DNA from: an uncultured Paracoccaceae bacterium
GTDB taxonomy: Bacteria; Pseudomonadota; Alphaproteobacteria; Rhodobacterales; Rhodobacteraceae
Assembly: GCA_943787985.1 (NCBI GenBank)
Contig: CALSOO010000004.1
Span: 1,302,001 to 1,366,000 of the forward strand
Direction of reading: 5' to 3'
Length of the DNA stretch: 64,000 nt
Numbering within the stretch: position 1 is the stretch's first letter; the number at the start of each line of letters is the position of its first letter. Position numbers and translations under genes: made by a program. Below are positions 30,490 through 40,695 of this stretch, in pieces. A model generated the notes under the pieces. That model worked only from the letters and a program-made list of their open reading frames with translations. It was not told where the DNA came from and did no database searches.

Positions 30490-31017
30490 TCACTGCAAGA
30501 ACACCAGATCGCGCAGGTTTTGATACATGCCCCAAAGCGATGTCACAAAAATCGAGATCATTCCGATCACTTGCGTGTAGGTCCGTTGGCGCGAAAGTCT
30601 GCGACGCAGGTCCTCGCCGTTGGGCTGCTCTGTTGCGATCAATCGGGCCGTGGACAGGTTCAACAATCCCACCATCGACATAGGCAAGCCCAATAAAAAT
30701 ACGGCTTGGGCCAGTTGTACGTCATACACAAAGCCAAGGATCACAAGGGTTGTGAACAAAAAGCAGCCAAAGCCAAGCAGCCAAAGTCCCGACACCTGAC
30801 CGATGTAAAGCAATCGATTGCAATTGATGCGCACAAGATCTTCAAGGTCGATTTCGGCTTGCCCGCCATTGCGCCGGGCCCGAATGATCATGTCATTTGG
30901 CACGCCCAGCACCCAATGGCTGACGGTGGCCCACATCACGGCCAGCGCGATCCAGAACCACAGGTTCGAGAAGGATCGCATGTCGATGATTTGCAGAAGT
31001 GTGTCGCTGAGGGTCAA
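30490..31017 (-). CDS. Uncharacterised four-helix membrane protein
   Basis: A 175-residue protein with about four hydrophobic segments (near 18-38, 78-100, 103-125 and 148-165) and polar loops such as NDMIIRARRNGGQAEIDLEDLVRIN. Similar Rhodobacterales proteins are, as I recall, often labelled 'component of SufBCD complex', but nothing in the sequence supports an Fe-S role. It lies 44 bases upstream of mfd on the same strand and divergent from hemB. Confidence 0.75.
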   Translation of the reverse strand: MTLSDTLLQIIDMRSFSNLWFWIALAVMWATVSHWVLGVPNDMIIRARRNGGQAEIDLEDLVRINCNRLLYIGQVSGLWLLGFGCFLFTTLVILGFVYDVQLAQAVFLLGLPMSMVGLLNLSTARLIATEQPNGEDLRRRLSRQRTYTQVIGMISIFVTSLWGMYQNLRDLVFLQ

Positions 31018-31129
31018 GGCGGTCGCTTTCAGGTTTTATGTGTCTTAGCGAGGGTTGAAGGTAATTCCTAGCCTTGCGAGGCGCAAAAATACGTGGCAGC
31101 AAAGGAGTGTCTAAAGAAAGTGACACATT

Positions 31130-32131
31130 ATGCGCCCAACACAAGCCGCCTTTCCAGCCACGCGCCTTCGCCGCGCCCGCCAATCTGCATCCATTCGCGC
31201 ATTGACCCGCGAAAACACATTGAGCGTGGATGATTTTATCTGGCCTGTGTTTGTACGGTCCGGCGAGGGTATCGAAGAACCCATTTCCTCGATGCCAGGT
31301 GTGTTTCGCCGCTCTGTGGACAAAATCGTCGAGGCCGCCCGCGAGGCCGCCGACCTCGGAATTCCGGCGATTTGCATTTTTCCCTACACTGGACTCGAAG
31401 AGCGTACACAAGATTGCGCCGGTGCGTGGGATCCCGAAAACCACGCCAACCGCGCCATTCGTGCCATCAAAGCCGCCGTCCCCGACATCGCGATCATGAC
31501 CGATGTCGCTTTGGACACGTACAACATCAACGGCCACGACGGTTTTGTGGAAAACGGCGAAATCGTCAATGACCGTACGGTCGAGGCTTTGGTGAAAATG
31601 ACCCTCGCACAGGCAGAGGCCGGCGCGGACATTATCGGACCATCGGATATGATGGACGGGCGCATCGGTGCAATGCGCGCGGCTCTTGAAGGGGCCGGGC
31701 ATCAAAATACGATGATTTTAAGCTATTCTGCCAAATATGCCTCTGGTTTCTATGGCCCATTTCGCGATGCGGTCGGGGCCAGTGGCGCGTTGACGGGCGA
31801 CAAAAAGACGTACCAAATGGACCCTGCCAATGCAGATGAAGCCATGCGGTTGATCGAACGGGATCTGCGCGAAGGGGCCGACATGGTCATGGTGAAACCC
31901 GGATTGCCCTACCTCGATATTTGCCGCAGGGTCAAAGACACGTTCGGGGCACCGACCTATGCCTATCAAGTGTCAGGCGAATTTGCGATGATCAAGGCAG
32001 CTGCCCAGAACGGGTGGATCGACGAAGAAAAAGTCATGATGGAAAGCTTGATGGCGTTCAAACGGGCGGGATGTGACGGTATTTTGACCTATTTCGCCCC
32101 CGCCGCCGCCAAACTGCTCGCCAAAAGGTGA
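31130..32131 (+). CDS. hemB: Delta-aminolevulinic acid dehydratase (porphobilinogen synthase)
   Basis: Condenses two 5-aminolevulinate molecules to porphobilinogen in heme and chlorophyll synthesis. The 333-residue protein has both active-site lysines, in SYSAKYAS and MVMVKPG. The usual zinc-binding cysteines are absent: the region reads ALDTYNINGHDG, the aspartate-rich form that does not need catalytic zinc and is known from alphaproteobacteria. Confidence 0.97.
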   Translation: MRPTQAAFPATRLRRARQSASIRALTRENTLSVDDFIWPVFVRSGEGIEEPISSMPGVFRRSVDKIVEAAREAADLGIPAICIFPYTGLEERTQDCAGAWDPENHANRAIRAIKAAVPDIAIMTDVALDTYNINGHDGFVENGEIVNDRTVEALVKMTLAQAEAGADIIGPSDMMDGRIGAMRAALEGAGHQNTMILSYSAKYASGFYGPFRDAVGASGALTGDKKTYQMDPANADEAMRLIERDLREGADMVMVKPGLPYLDICRRVKDTFGAPTYAYQVSGEFAMIKAAAQNGWIDEEKVMMESLMAFKRAGCDGILTYFAPAAAKLLAKR

Positions 32132-32247
32132 GGCGAATTGCTGCCGATTAGACCGCTTGATAGGTGACAGACGCCAACAATCGGCGTATATCTGCGCATA
32201 ACGCCCGGAATACCGGCGGAGCAGAGACCAATTACAGGCGGTTTAAA

Positions 32248-32814
32248 ATGAATAACTCTACACTGTCGCGCCGCGCGTTTGCGTTTGGCGCTGTTGCAGC
32301 AACTGGCACACTTGCGGCCTGCGGAAATGGCGTTGGCGGGCGCGGCCCCGGGCTGATCGACGCACGGGTGAGTGCAACCTTACAGGAAATGTATCGCAGC
32401 TATCCGAACACGCGCCAACTCGCCGACAAAGCCAATGGCATGCTCGTTATGCCCCTGGTCACCGAAGCAGGCCTCGGGTTCGGGGGCGCGTATGGGCGCG
32501 GTGCACTCTTGGTCGGCAACACCACAGTCGACTATTATTCCGTAACGAAAGCCTCGGGAGGCTTGCAGATCGGTGCACAGCAGTACGCCCATGTTTTGTT
32601 TTTCATGACCGAGCAGGCACTGACAAACTTCAGACGTTCCCCGGGTTGGGCTGCAGGCGCAGACCTTGAATATGTGATCTCGGATCAGGGTGACAGTTTG
32701 AACGCGGACACAACGACCGCTTTGGCACCGGTTTTGGCTGCCGTCTTTGGTCGTGCCGGTTTGCGCCTTGGCGCAACACTTGAAGGTACAAAGTACACGC
32801 GCATCATCCCTTAA
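32248..32814 (+). CDS. SYLF/YSC84-domain lipoprotein
   Basis: A 188-residue exported protein. The N terminus has a twin-arginine-like motif (SRRAFAF) and a lipobox (GTLAAC), so it is probably a lipoprotein. The rest is the SYLF (YSC84) domain, with TEAGLGFGGAYGRGALLV and ADLEYVISDQGDSLNADT; in other proteins this domain binds lipid. I chose ATG 32248; the upstream extension lacks a signal. Confidence 0.82.
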   Translation: MNNSTLSRRAFAFGAVAATGTLAACGNGVGGRGPGLIDARVSATLQEMYRSYPNTRQLADKANGMLVMPLVTEAGLGFGGAYGRGALLVGNTTVDYYSVTKASGGLQIGAQQYAHVLFFMTEQALTNFRRSPGWAAGADLEYVISDQGDSLNADTTTALAPVLAAVFGRAGLRLGATLEGTKYTRIIP

Positions 32815-32838
32815 GGGTGCGCGCAACCGGCAAGGCGG

Positions 32839-34056
32839 CTATGCCGCCCTGTCGATCCCTTCCGTTAAACCATTCGCCGCGTAGACGAGTCTTGCGACGG
32901 TTGCTTCAAGGCGCGACATCGCCGCCCCCATATCCTTCTCGGTTTGCATCAGTTGGCCGGTAATTTCATCCAGTCCCGCTGTGTCACCTGCGATCTTCGA
33001 GCGTTCGATTTCGCACATGATGCGCGTCATTTCCAAACCGGACAGTGACCTACGGAAAGTACGGCACATGTTGGAAAACTGTCCCAAGCGCCGTGACAAT
33101 ACCACGACCTGCTGGCGGACCTCATCCCGATAACCGGTGCGCAAATCCTGCATCGTTGTGCGCTCCCCTTTTGCCCAATCCCCTTCGTCATCGCCGGCAC
33201 TCATTTCGCGCACCACCACGTCCATCACCGCAGACACACTGGTCATAAAAGACGCCTCGCGGACTGGATCCCCGCCAAGTTGCGCCGCGTCATTAAAGCG
33301 ATCGATCTGTTCGGTCAGGTTTTGTGTGATAATCCGGTGATTGCTGGAAACAACACTGATCGGACCATCACTGCCCTCCAATCGCCCGGCTTGCAGGCGC
33401 ATGTTGTATGGGACTTGTTTGCTGCGCTCGAACAATGAGGTGACTGTCGCCACTTCCGTAGAGACGTCCGAAATACTTTTCTGAATTTGGGACAGCGTTT
33501 CCAATTCTTCAGGAATGGATTCACCCAGTGTGGTGTTGCGCGCTGTCAATTCTTCACGAAGGGAACGGGCCATGAAATCAAGGTAGTTTTCATACCCCAT
33601 TGATTGGATCTGGTCGTGAAACTGCGTCAACGCCGTGTCCAGATTGAAATCATCGGCCTCTTCATCGGCGCGCAATTGCGCGTATAGGGTTTTGACGGCC
33701 TCCAACCCGGGCGAGGTTGGTTTGATCCGGACAGAAATATATCCGTCCTCCACCGGAAGCGCGATCGCAAACACCCAATAGTGATCCCCGTCTTTGCACT
33801 GGTTCACGACATATGCACCCAGTTTTTGGCCGCTTTTGATTGTGTCCCACATCAAACGGAAAATGACTTTGGGCATCTGCTTGTGGCGCACCAGCTTGTG
33901 CGGCGCGCCAACCAGTTCAGACCACGCATACCCCGACACTTCACAAAACTTTTCGTTGGCAGACTGGATCACGCCCCGCTTTTCAGTGCGAGTGTACATA
34001 ATATCCGCAAGCTTGAAATGCGGCGTTTCGAGTTTGGGGTCGATGGAATCAGGCAC
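32839..34056 (-). CDS. Aer-like PAS sensor with degenerate MCP-type coiled coil
   Basis: A 405-residue soluble protein. Residues 20-120 form a PAS domain very like that of the aerotaxis receptor Aer (SGYAWSELVGAPHKLVRH, MPKVIFRLMWDTIKSG, GDHYWV), which holds FAD. Residues about 180-400 are helical, with NMRLQAGRLEGSDGPISVVS (218-237) resembling a chemoreceptor signalling segment, but the canonical hairpin tip is not seen. No membrane helix. Likely a redox or oxygen sensor with a non-standard output. No che genes are nearby. Confidence 0.75.
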   Translation of the reverse strand: MPDSIDPKLETPHFKLADIMYTRTEKRGVIQSANEKFCEVSGYAWSELVGAPHKLVRHKQMPKVIFRLMWDTIKSGQKLGAYVVNQCKDGDHYWVFAIALPVEDGYISVRIKPTSPGLEAVKTLYAQLRADEEADDFNLDTALTQFHDQIQSMGYENYLDFMARSLREELTARNTTLGESIPEELETLSQIQKSISDVSTEVATVTSLFERSKQVPYNMRLQAGRLEGSDGPISVVSSNHRIITQNLTEQIDRFNDAAQLGGDPVREASFMTSVSAVMDVVVREMSAGDDEGDWAKGERTTMQDLRTGYRDEVRQQVVVLSRRLGQFSNMCRTFRRSLSGLEMTRIMCEIERSKIAGDTAGLDEITGQLMQTEKDMGAAMSRLEATVARLVYAANGLTEGIDRAA

Positions 34057-34139
34057 ACATGGCTCCTTAGGTGTTTCCCCCTAAGTTGCCTATGATGTGT
34101 TCCCGAACCATTAAAATGCGCCCCCGAAGGGACAGATTT

Positions 34140-35012
34140 TCACCCCATCGCTTGCAATCTTTTGATCAAACTGGAGGTATCCCAGCGTCCGCCACCCAAT
34201 TTTTGCACATCATTATAAAACTGATCGATCAAGGCCGTCGCAGGCAGCGACGCCCCGATCTCGTCGCCGGTGCTCAGACAAATGCCAAGGTCCTTGCGCA
34301 TCCAGTCCACGGCAAAGCCATGCTCGAAATGGTCATCCAGCATGGTTTCATAGCGGTTGGACATCTGCCAACTGCCCGCCGCGCCCTGACTGATGACTTC
34401 AACCACGGCACGCCCGTCCAGCCCTGCTTTCTGGGCGAAATGCAACGCCTCGGACAGCCCCTGCACCAATCCGGCAATCGCGATCTGGTTGCACATCTTG
34501 GTCATCTGGCCTGCGCCCGTCTCTCCGATGCGGCGACACATTTTGGAATACACCTCCATGATGGGCAAAGCACGGGCAAAGGCATCCTCATCTCCGCCAC
34601 ACATGATCGACAACTGAGCGTTTTCCGCCCCCGCCTGACCACCTGAAATCGGCGCATCGACAAAACTGATCCCGGCCGCATCCGCGATATCATACAATTC
34701 TTTGGTCACTTTGGCGGATACGGTTGTGTGGTCCACAAACACAGCCCCCGTCGTCATGCCCCCGAACGCGCCGTCATCTCCCAAACAGACCGAGCGCAAA
34801 TCATCATCATTTCCCACACAGGCCATTACGAAATCAGCCCCCGCCGCCGCCTCGCGCGGGGTTTTGGCCGCAGCCCCCCCATAGGTTTGCGCCCATTTCA
34901 GGGCTTTTTCGTGGGTGCGGTTGTACACCGTCACGTTATGACCTGCCTTTTGCAGATGCCCCGCCATTGGTGCGCCCATTACGCCCAAACCCAAAAATGC
35001 CAGCCGTGCCAT
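34140..35012 (-). CDS. Beta-hydroxyacid dehydrogenase (GarR / 3-hydroxyisobutyrate dehydrogenase type)
   Basis: A 290-residue NAD(P)-dependent dehydrogenase. It has the Rossmann GLGVMG (8-13), substrate-binding DAPISGGQAGAE and catalytic Lys in GAGQMTKMCNQ. Members reduce tartronate semialdehyde or oxidise 3-hydroxyisobutyrate, and the sequence does not settle which. ATG 35012 is chosen, with GGGGAA upstream; the open frame runs into the divergent penicillin acylase gene and is not real there. Confidence 0.9.
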   Translation of the reverse strand: MARLAFLGLGVMGAPMAGHLQKAGHNVTVYNRTHEKALKWAQTYGGAAAKTPREAAAGADFVMACVGNDDDLRSVCLGDDGAFGGMTTGAVFVDHTTVSAKVTKELYDIADAAGISFVDAPISGGQAGAENAQLSIMCGGDEDAFARALPIMEVYSKMCRRIGETGAGQMTKMCNQIAIAGLVQGLSEALHFAQKAGLDGRAVVEVISQGAAGSWQMSNRYETMLDDHFEHGFAVDWMRKDLGICLSTGDEIGASLPATALIDQFYNDVQKLGGGRWDTSSLIKRLQAMG

Positions 35013-35108
35013 GTGTTTCCCCTTAAAGTGCTGTTGCGTATCCTTGCCCGCATACCTAACAGTCACATCGCAAGGGTCAACTCGAACGCGGATGAGGGAA
35101 TTTAAAGC

Positions 35109-37577
35109 ATGGCCGTCGTGTTTCAATGGCTGGTGAGACTGGCAGCAGCACTGATTGTGCTGAGCGTCCTGTCTGTGTTTTTGGTCTATTACCTCGCCTC
35201 GCGCTCCCTGCCCGACTATTCCGCCGATTTTGAAATGGCGGGTTTGCAGGCCCCTGTCGAGATCGTGCGCGACAATGCCAATGTCCCGCATATTCTGGCG
35301 CAAACCGATCATGACGCGTTTTTTGCCCTTGGAGTGGTGCACGCCCAGGACCGCTTGTGGCAGATGATTGTGCTGCGCCGCACAGCGCAAGGGCGGCTGT
35401 CGGAGGTCTTTGGCCCTCGCACGCTTGAGGCCGACAGCATCATGCGCCGCCTTGATCTGCAACGCCTCGCGCAAGCCTCCGTGGCGGTGCAGACCCCGCA
35501 AACCATCGCAGCACTTGAGGCCTATGCCGCGGGCGTCAACGCCCAGTTGGCCCAAATCAACAAAAGGGCGCAAGGGCGCGGCGCACCGGAACTGTTCTTG
35601 TTCAACGCCCCCATGGCACCTTGGCGCCCCTCTGACAGCATTGCGATCGCCAAACTGATGGCCGTGCAAATGTCGGGACACCTCAAGGAAGAAGTGTTGC
35701 GGGCCCGCCTGTCACTGGCCGTGCCCGACCCTGCACGCCTCGCTGATATCTTGCCGGCGGCACCGGGGTCCGGCGTGGCCAGCCTGCCCGAATACGCGAG
35801 CCTCGTGCCCGAACTGCCAACATTCGCATTTGAAGGAACCGCGCCGCACCACCCGCTGTCTCCGTTCAAAGCACGCGGCTTTGCGGGGGCCTCCAACGCC
35901 TGGGCAGCGGCACCGTCACGCTCGGCCTCGGGGGGGACGTTGTTGGCCAATGATCCGCATTTGCCACTTACGGCACCGGCGATCTGGTATCTGGCCCGCC
36001 TTGATCTGCGCAGCGGCGGGGTGATCGGGGCCACCGTGCCGGGGATGCCGGTGGTGGTCACCGGGCGCTCGGATACTTTGGGATGGGGGGTGACCGCCGC
36101 CTCCGCCGATGATCAGGACCTGCACATCGAGCAGCTGAACCCCGAAAACAGCAACGAATACCGCACGGCAAACGGGTTCAAAGCCTTTGACACGCGCCCC
36201 TCCATCATCACGATCCGGGACGCGGCCCCCGTGACGGTGACCTTGCGCTGGACAGAGAACGGGCCCGTGCTGCCCGGCAGTTTCGAAAACCTGCGCAGCA
36301 TCACGCCGTACGGTCATGTGGTGTCGCTGGCCTCAACCGCCCTGAGCCCGAGGGACACATCGCTGAGCGCGGCACTGGCGGTGATGCAAGCCAGCAGCGT
36401 GAACGCGGCGGTCGAGGCGGCAGAACTGCACATCGCACCCGCCTACAACCTCACGCTGGTGGACCGCACGGATATCGCCATGAAAACCATCGGAGCGCTG
36501 CCGGCACGCGACAGCACACACCAAAGCAAAGGGCAAATGCCCACGCTGGGATGGGACGCACAAAACCAATGGTCAGGGCGGCTGCCCTACGGCGCCAATC
36601 CGCTGTTCATGAAACCGGTCGGGGGGATCCTCGGGAACACCAACAACAAAATCGTGGACCGGCCGTTTCCAAACCACGTCTCCTACAGCTGGGGGGACAC
36701 ACAACGGGTGCAACGCTGGCAACGGCTGATGCAATTGCGCCAAGTGCACACGCGCGACAGCTTTGTCGAGGCACAACTGGACACTGTCAGCTTCACAGCA
36801 CGCTCGCTGCTGCCACTGATCGGGGCGGATCTGTGGTTCACAGGCGAAGCAGCAGCCGAAGGCACACCACAGTGGCAGCGACAAAAGGCACTGGAACTGC
36901 TGGCGAACTGGAACGGGCAAATGAACGAACACCTGCCCGAACCGCTGATCTACAGCCACTGGGTGCGGGCGCTGCAAAACCGCCTGCTCAGGGACGAACT
37001 GGGGCCGATGGCCGAAAGCTTCACACATGTCGAGCCGCTGTTCATCGAACGGGTGTTTCGCGACATCGACGGGGCCAGTGTGTGGTGCGACGTGCTGCAA
37101 AGCGCACCAACAGAAACCTGCTCGGACATGGCGCGACTGGCGCTGGACGACGCGCTGGTGACAATCGCGCAAACGGCAGGGGACGCGCTGGAAAGCCTGC
37201 GGTGGGGGAATGCACATCAAGCGACCCATGACCACCAGGTGCTCGGCAAAGTGCCCGTGCTGCGGTACTTCGTGAACATCCGGCAAAGCACGTCAGGGGG
37301 GGATCACACACTGAACCGGGGATTGACGGCCGGGACAGGAGCAAACCCGTTTTACAATGTGCACGGGGCGGCGTACCGCGGGGTATACGACTTTGCGGAC
37401 CCTGACAGCTCTGTGTTTGTGACATCCACAGGACAATCGGGACACTTCCTGTCGCGCCACTACGATGACATGGCCCAGCTGTGGCGACGGGGCGAATATA
37501 TTTTGATGTCACTGGACACAAACCTTGCGCGGGCCGCCGCCGTAGGGGTCAGCACACTGACACCGGAGCAACCATGA
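35109..37577 (+). CDS. Penicillin acylase-family Ntn hydrolase
   Basis: An 822-residue precursor with an N-terminal hydrophobic signal or anchor (about 7-30). The alpha chain has [28 protein letters not shown]. The expected autocleavage site is before S262 in GASNAWA, where the new N-terminal Ser would be the nucleophile, and NDPHL follows. Members deacylate penicillins or N-acyl-homoserine lactones; the substrate here is unknown. It overlaps the next gene in ATGA. Confidence 0.9.
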   Translation: MAVVFQWLVRLAAALIVLSVLSVFLVYYLASRSLPDYSADFEMAGLQAPVEIVRDNANVPHILAQTDHDAFFALGVVHAQDRLWQMIVLRRTAQGRLSEVFGPRTLEADSIMRRLDLQRLAQASVAVQTPQTIAALEAYAAGVNAQLAQINKRAQGRGAPELFLFNAPMAPWRPSDSIAIAKLMAVQMSGHLKEEVLRARLSLAVPDPARLADILPAAPGSGVASLPEYASLVPELPTFAFEGTAPHHPLSPFKARGFAGASNAWAAAPSRSASGGTLLANDPHLPLTAPAIWYLARLDLRSGGVIGATVPGMPVVVTGRSDTLGWGVTAASADDQDLHIEQLNPENSNEYRTANGFKAFDTRPSIITIRDAAPVTVTLRWTENGPVLPGSFENLRSITPYGHVVSLASTALSPRDTSLSAALAVMQASSVNAAVEAAELHIAPAYNLTLVDRTDIAMKTIGALPARDSTHQSKGQMPTLGWDAQNQWSGRLPYGANPLFMKPVGGILGNTNNKIVDRPFPNHVSYSWGDTQRVQRWQRLMQLRQVHTRDSFVEAQLDTVSFTARSLLPLIGADLWFTGEAAAEGTPQWQRQKALELLANWNGQMNEHLPEPLIYSHWVRALQNRLLRDELGPMAESFTHVEPLFIERVFRDIDGASVWCDVLQSAPTETCSDMARLALDDALVTIAQTAGDALESLRWGNAHQATHDHQVLGKVPVLRYFVNIRQSTSGGDHTLNRGLTAGTGANPFYNVHGAAYRGVYDFADPDSSVFVTSTGQSGHFLSRHYDDMAQLWRRGEYILMSLDTNLARAAAVGVSTLTPEQP

Positions 37578-38122
37578 CGCGCGTGATCCTCTTTAACAAA
37601 CCTTTCGGGGTTCTGTCGCAATTCACGGACAAAGGGACAGATGGCTCCCCGCGCCCGACGCTGTCCAAATACATCAAAGTGCCGGGGGTCTACGCCGCAG
37701 GACGGCTGGACCGGGACAGCGAAGGGCTGATGGTGCTGACAGACAACGGAAAGCTACAGGCTAAAATCTCCGACCCCGAGCATAAAATGATCAAAACCTA
37801 CTGGGTGCAGGTCGAGGGCACGCCAAACGGCAAAGCGCTGAGCCAACTTGCAGGGGGGGTTAAGCTGAACGACGGAATGACCGCGCGGGCACAGGTCGAG
37901 CAAATCTCGGAACCCGACGGGCTGTGGGAACGTGACCCGCCAGTGCGCTACCGAGCGTCAGTGCCCGATACATGGCTGCAAATCACCATCGCCGAGGGGC
38001 GCAACCGTCAGGTGCGGCGGATGACAGCGCATGTGGGGCACCCGACGCTGCGCCTGATCCGCGCCCAAATCGGGGACTGGCACCTCGGGGACATCCCCTT
38101 GGGGAAATGGCGCGACGCTTAA
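37574..38122 (+). CDS. rRNA pseudouridine synthase, RluE/RsuA family
   Basis: A 182-residue pseudouridine synthase without an S4 domain, as in RluE. The catalytic Asp is D46 in [14 protein letters not shown], and the [21 protein letters not shown] block near the end is typical. RluE modifies 23S rRNA U2457 in E. coli; that target is inferred from family. Its ATG overlaps the acylase stop. Confidence 0.9.
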   Translation: MTRVILFNKPFGVLSQFTDKGTDGSPRPTLSKYIKVPGVYAAGRLDRDSEGLMVLTDNGKLQAKISDPEHKMIKTYWVQVEGTPNGKALSQLAGGVKLNDGMTARAQVEQISEPDGLWERDPPVRYRASVPDTWLQITIAEGRNRQVRRMTAHVGHPTLRLIRAQIGDWHLGDIPLGKWRDA

Positions 38123-38189
38123 TACAGTCGCTTTGGTGTGACACCCGCTCTGCCGTACCCTGTCAGAAACATCGCGAAAAGGACTTGGG

Positions 38190-38573
38190 ATGCGCAAATT
38201 TACGGCAGCAGCGATGATGTTCGGATGGGTCCTGTGTGGGGGAAGCGCACAAGCCGACCCGCTCAGCGGCACTCAACTCAAAGAAAAAGTCAGCGACACG
38301 GTGTTGGTGCTGTCCAAAAGCGGGCGCAAAACCAACCGGCGCTTGGAAGTGACCCTGAACAGGGACGGAACAGGCGCATCGCTCACTTTGCCGCGCAAAA
38401 TCAACGTTCCGGTCACATGGAAAGTCAAAGGGCGCGACCTGTGCCTGACCCAGAAAAAAGACGGGAAGGAATTCTGCATGATCACCCAAACTGACGGGGA
38501 TGACGTGCTGGTTCAGATGCGCACGGACGACGGCGCAGGGCGCCAGCTCAAAGGGACGATCACGCGCCGGTAA
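38190..38573 (+). CDS. Small exported protein of unknown function
   Basis: A 127-residue protein with a signal peptide (MRKFTAAAMMFGWVLCGGSAQA, then DPLSG). The mature part is basic and beta-rich, with two Cys (DLCLTQKKDGKEFCM) that could form a disulfide. No family recognised. Confidence 0.7.
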   Translation: MRKFTAAAMMFGWVLCGGSAQADPLSGTQLKEKVSDTVLVLSKSGRKTNRRLEVTLNRDGTGASLTLPRKINVPVTWKVKGRDLCLTQKKDGKEFCMITQTDGDDVLVQMRTDDGAGRQLKGTITRR

Positions 38574-38581
38574 TGGGGCCC

Positions 38582-38648
38582 CGTAACCACATGCAAAACA
38601 ACTGCCCTCGCGACGGGAACTGTTGCTGTAGCGACGTCACGGGTTACG
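38582..38648. other. Possible structured RNA/DNA element
   Basis: CGTAACC (38582-38588) pairs with GGTTACG (38642-38648) and encloses two smaller stems: CCC/GGG (38605-38617) and GTTGC-TGTA-GCGAC (38622-38635). The layout is that of a small three-way junction. It does not resemble a riboswitch I know. Confidence 0.25.
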
Positions 38649-38872
38649 AATGCCGCCTTTAGCCCTTTTGTAGCAAAAGGTCGCCAAACGGAGTGTCGAT
38701 CACCATCAACCACTGCCAGTCCGCCTGCTTGCCAGCACTAACGGCCGAAAACCCGCCTTGCTCCATGACAGAGCCGTCAGGATGCAAATATGAATGCAAA
38801 ATGAACGCCCGTGAAATTTAGTGAACAAAAAAAGACTGTGAAAAAAAGGTAAACGCCGCAAAACAGCCCGTC

Positions 38873-38906
38873 TTGTGACATTCAAGCCGACTTTTGTACA
38901 ACACGC
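38873..38906. repeat. 34-base imperfect direct repeat, copy 1
   Basis: TTGTGACATTC, eight variable bases, then TTTTGTACAACACGC. The second block contains the palindrome TTGTACAA. The copy at 38947 is identical in the last 15 bases and differs by one base in the first 11. Confidence 0.75.
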
Positions 38907-38946
38907 CCCAAACGCCCCTTTTGGGGGGCTGTTTGCGTCCGTGATT

Positions 38947-38980
38947 TTGTAACATTCGGGGGCCGTTTTGTACAACACGC
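38947..38980. repeat. 34-base imperfect direct repeat, copy 2
   Basis: TTGTAACATTC, eight variable bases, then TTTTGTACAACACGC, 74 bases downstream of copy 1. The spacing and the inner palindrome suggest a protein-binding site or a repeat unit of an extragenic family. Confidence 0.75.
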
Positions 38981-39028
38981 GCGTTTGGACGGGCCAAACG
39001 GCAGCGCACGGCGCGTTAACGCCCTGCC

Positions 39029-40327
39029 CTAAAGGGCTGCGAATTGCGCGCGCTGTTTGCCGCTCCAACGAACTTCCAGCGCGAATCCCTCGTCGTTCTG
39101 CGTCTCCGCCTGCACGACGTCTTGTGCGAACAACCACGCCCTTTTGCGCCCCTCGGCAAAGCCCAAATTGATGTCCTCGGACAGCAAAGCGCCTTGTAAT
39201 GATTCGGAAATTGCCGCCAACAGCGGATCAATGCCCGCACCGGTGCTCGCAGAGGTGGTAAAGACCATTTCGTTGCGCTGCGCGCGCGCACGTACCGCGT
39301 CCGCATCATCCGCGTCGAGCATGTCGACCTTGTTCCACACTTCAAAGGTCGGACGATCACGCTCGGCCCCTAAAACCTTCATGATTTCAACGACATCGCG
39401 GGCTTGCTCTTCGGTTTGAGCATGGCTGATATCGCGCACGTGGCAGATGATATCCGCCGCCAGAACCTCTTCCAAAGTGGCCCGAAACGCTGCCACCAGT
39501 TCAGTGGGCAAATCAGAGATAAAACCAACCGTGTCCGACATGATCACTTCGGGCCCGTCAGGGATTTCCAAACGCCGCATCGTGGGGTCCAGCGTGGCAA
39601 AAAGCATGTCTTTTGCCATCACATCCGCGCCTGTCAAGCGATTGAAAAGTGTGGATTTTCCTGCGTTCGTGTAGCCCACAAGCGCCACAATCGGATAGGG
39701 AATTTTGGCACGTGCCGCGCGGTGCAATGTGCGGGTTTTGACGACCTTTTCAAGTTGGCGTTTCAGGCGCACCAACTGGTCATCAATCGCACGGCGGTCC
39801 GCCTCGATCTGCGTCTCACCCGGTCCGCCCACAAAGCCCAATCCACCGCGCTGCCGCTCAAGGTGGGTCCAGGCCCGCACCAACCGCGTCCGCTGATAGC
39901 TGAGGGCGGCCATTTCGACCTGTAAAACACCTTCGCGCGTCGCGGCACGGTCACTGAATATCTCGAGGATCAGACCCGTGCGATCCAGCACCTTGACCCC
40001 CCAATCTTTTTCCAGATTGCGTTGCTGCACAGGTGTCACAGGACCGTCGATCAAAACAAGCTCGATGTCGCCGGCTTCAAAAATGTCGTGTAATTCCTGT
40101 ATCTTACCCTTGCCAAACAGCTTGCCCGCATGGGGTTTGGGCAATGGCACGATGGTTTCACCCATCACCTCAAGGTTGGGCAATGCGTGGGCCAGAGAAA
40201 CAGCCTCGGCGAGGGCAGATTTTGCCTCGCGCCGATCGTGGATGCTTTTGATATCAGGATGCAAGACCCAAGCACGGGTCAGCACTGGCCCACCCGTGTT
40301 GTCGATCTGAAATTGCTCTTTGCTCAA
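39029..40327 (-). CDS. hflX: GTPase HflX
   Basis: A ribosome-associated GTPase that splits stalled ribosomes after stress. The 432-residue protein has the HflX-specific [15 protein letters not shown] (161-175), Walker A GYTNAGKS (218-225), DTVGF and NKVD. The start is TTG 40327, overlapping the hfq stop (TTGA); the next ATG would remove 54 conserved residues. Forms the usual hfq-hflX pair. Confidence 0.96.
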
Positions 40328-40563
40328 GAGGCGTCTTCGCCCTCATATAGGCTGATGGGCTGGCTCGGCATGATCGTCGAGATCGCGTGTTTGTACACCA
40401 GTTGGGATTGTCCATCACGACGCAACAACACGCAAAAGTTGTCAAACCATGTGATGACGCCCTGCAATTTGACACCATTGATCAGAAAAATAGTCACGGG
40501 CACTTTTGTTTTGCGCACGTGGTTCAAAAACGCATCTTGTAAATTCTGTCTGTCCGAAGCCAT
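40324..40563 (-). CDS. hfq: RNA chaperone Hfq
   Basis: A 79-residue Sm-like hexameric protein that pairs small RNAs with mRNAs. Sm1 ([15 protein letters not shown]) and the Sm2 core YKHA (57-60) are clear. ATG 40563 with GGCGAG upstream; the longer open frame is not family-like. It lacks the long C-terminal tail of enterobacterial Hfq, normal for alphaproteobacteria. 132 bases separate it from trkH upstream. Confidence 0.97.
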
Positions 40564-40695
40564 GTCGGTCTCGCCTTTTTTTCTTATTGTTGGCCTGCGG
40601 ATCAAGCCATCCCACTTTGTGCAAGTATGGATAAGGAATTGTGGAGATTCTACCCCAAAAAACAGTCCTCTACCGAACTCTTGTCAAAAGACCGC

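Larger units (their letters stand above)
38574..39028. other. 455-base gene-free stretch between convergent genes
   Basis: No credible gene. It holds a possible folded element (38582-38648), a hairpin CCTTTTG-TAG-CAAAAGG (38664-38680), an A-rich patch near 38815-38850 and two copies of a 34-base repeat (38873-38906, 38947-38980) with a GCCCCTTTTGGGG hairpin between them. As both neighbours end here, none of this is a promoter for them. Confidence 0.6.

Noticed and set aside
38706..39137. Open frame of 143 codons on the minus strand across the gene-free stretch and the end of hflX
   Set aside because: It overlaps hflX, has no ribosome site or family match, and its repetitive YKT/TKV pieces come from the two DNA repeats.
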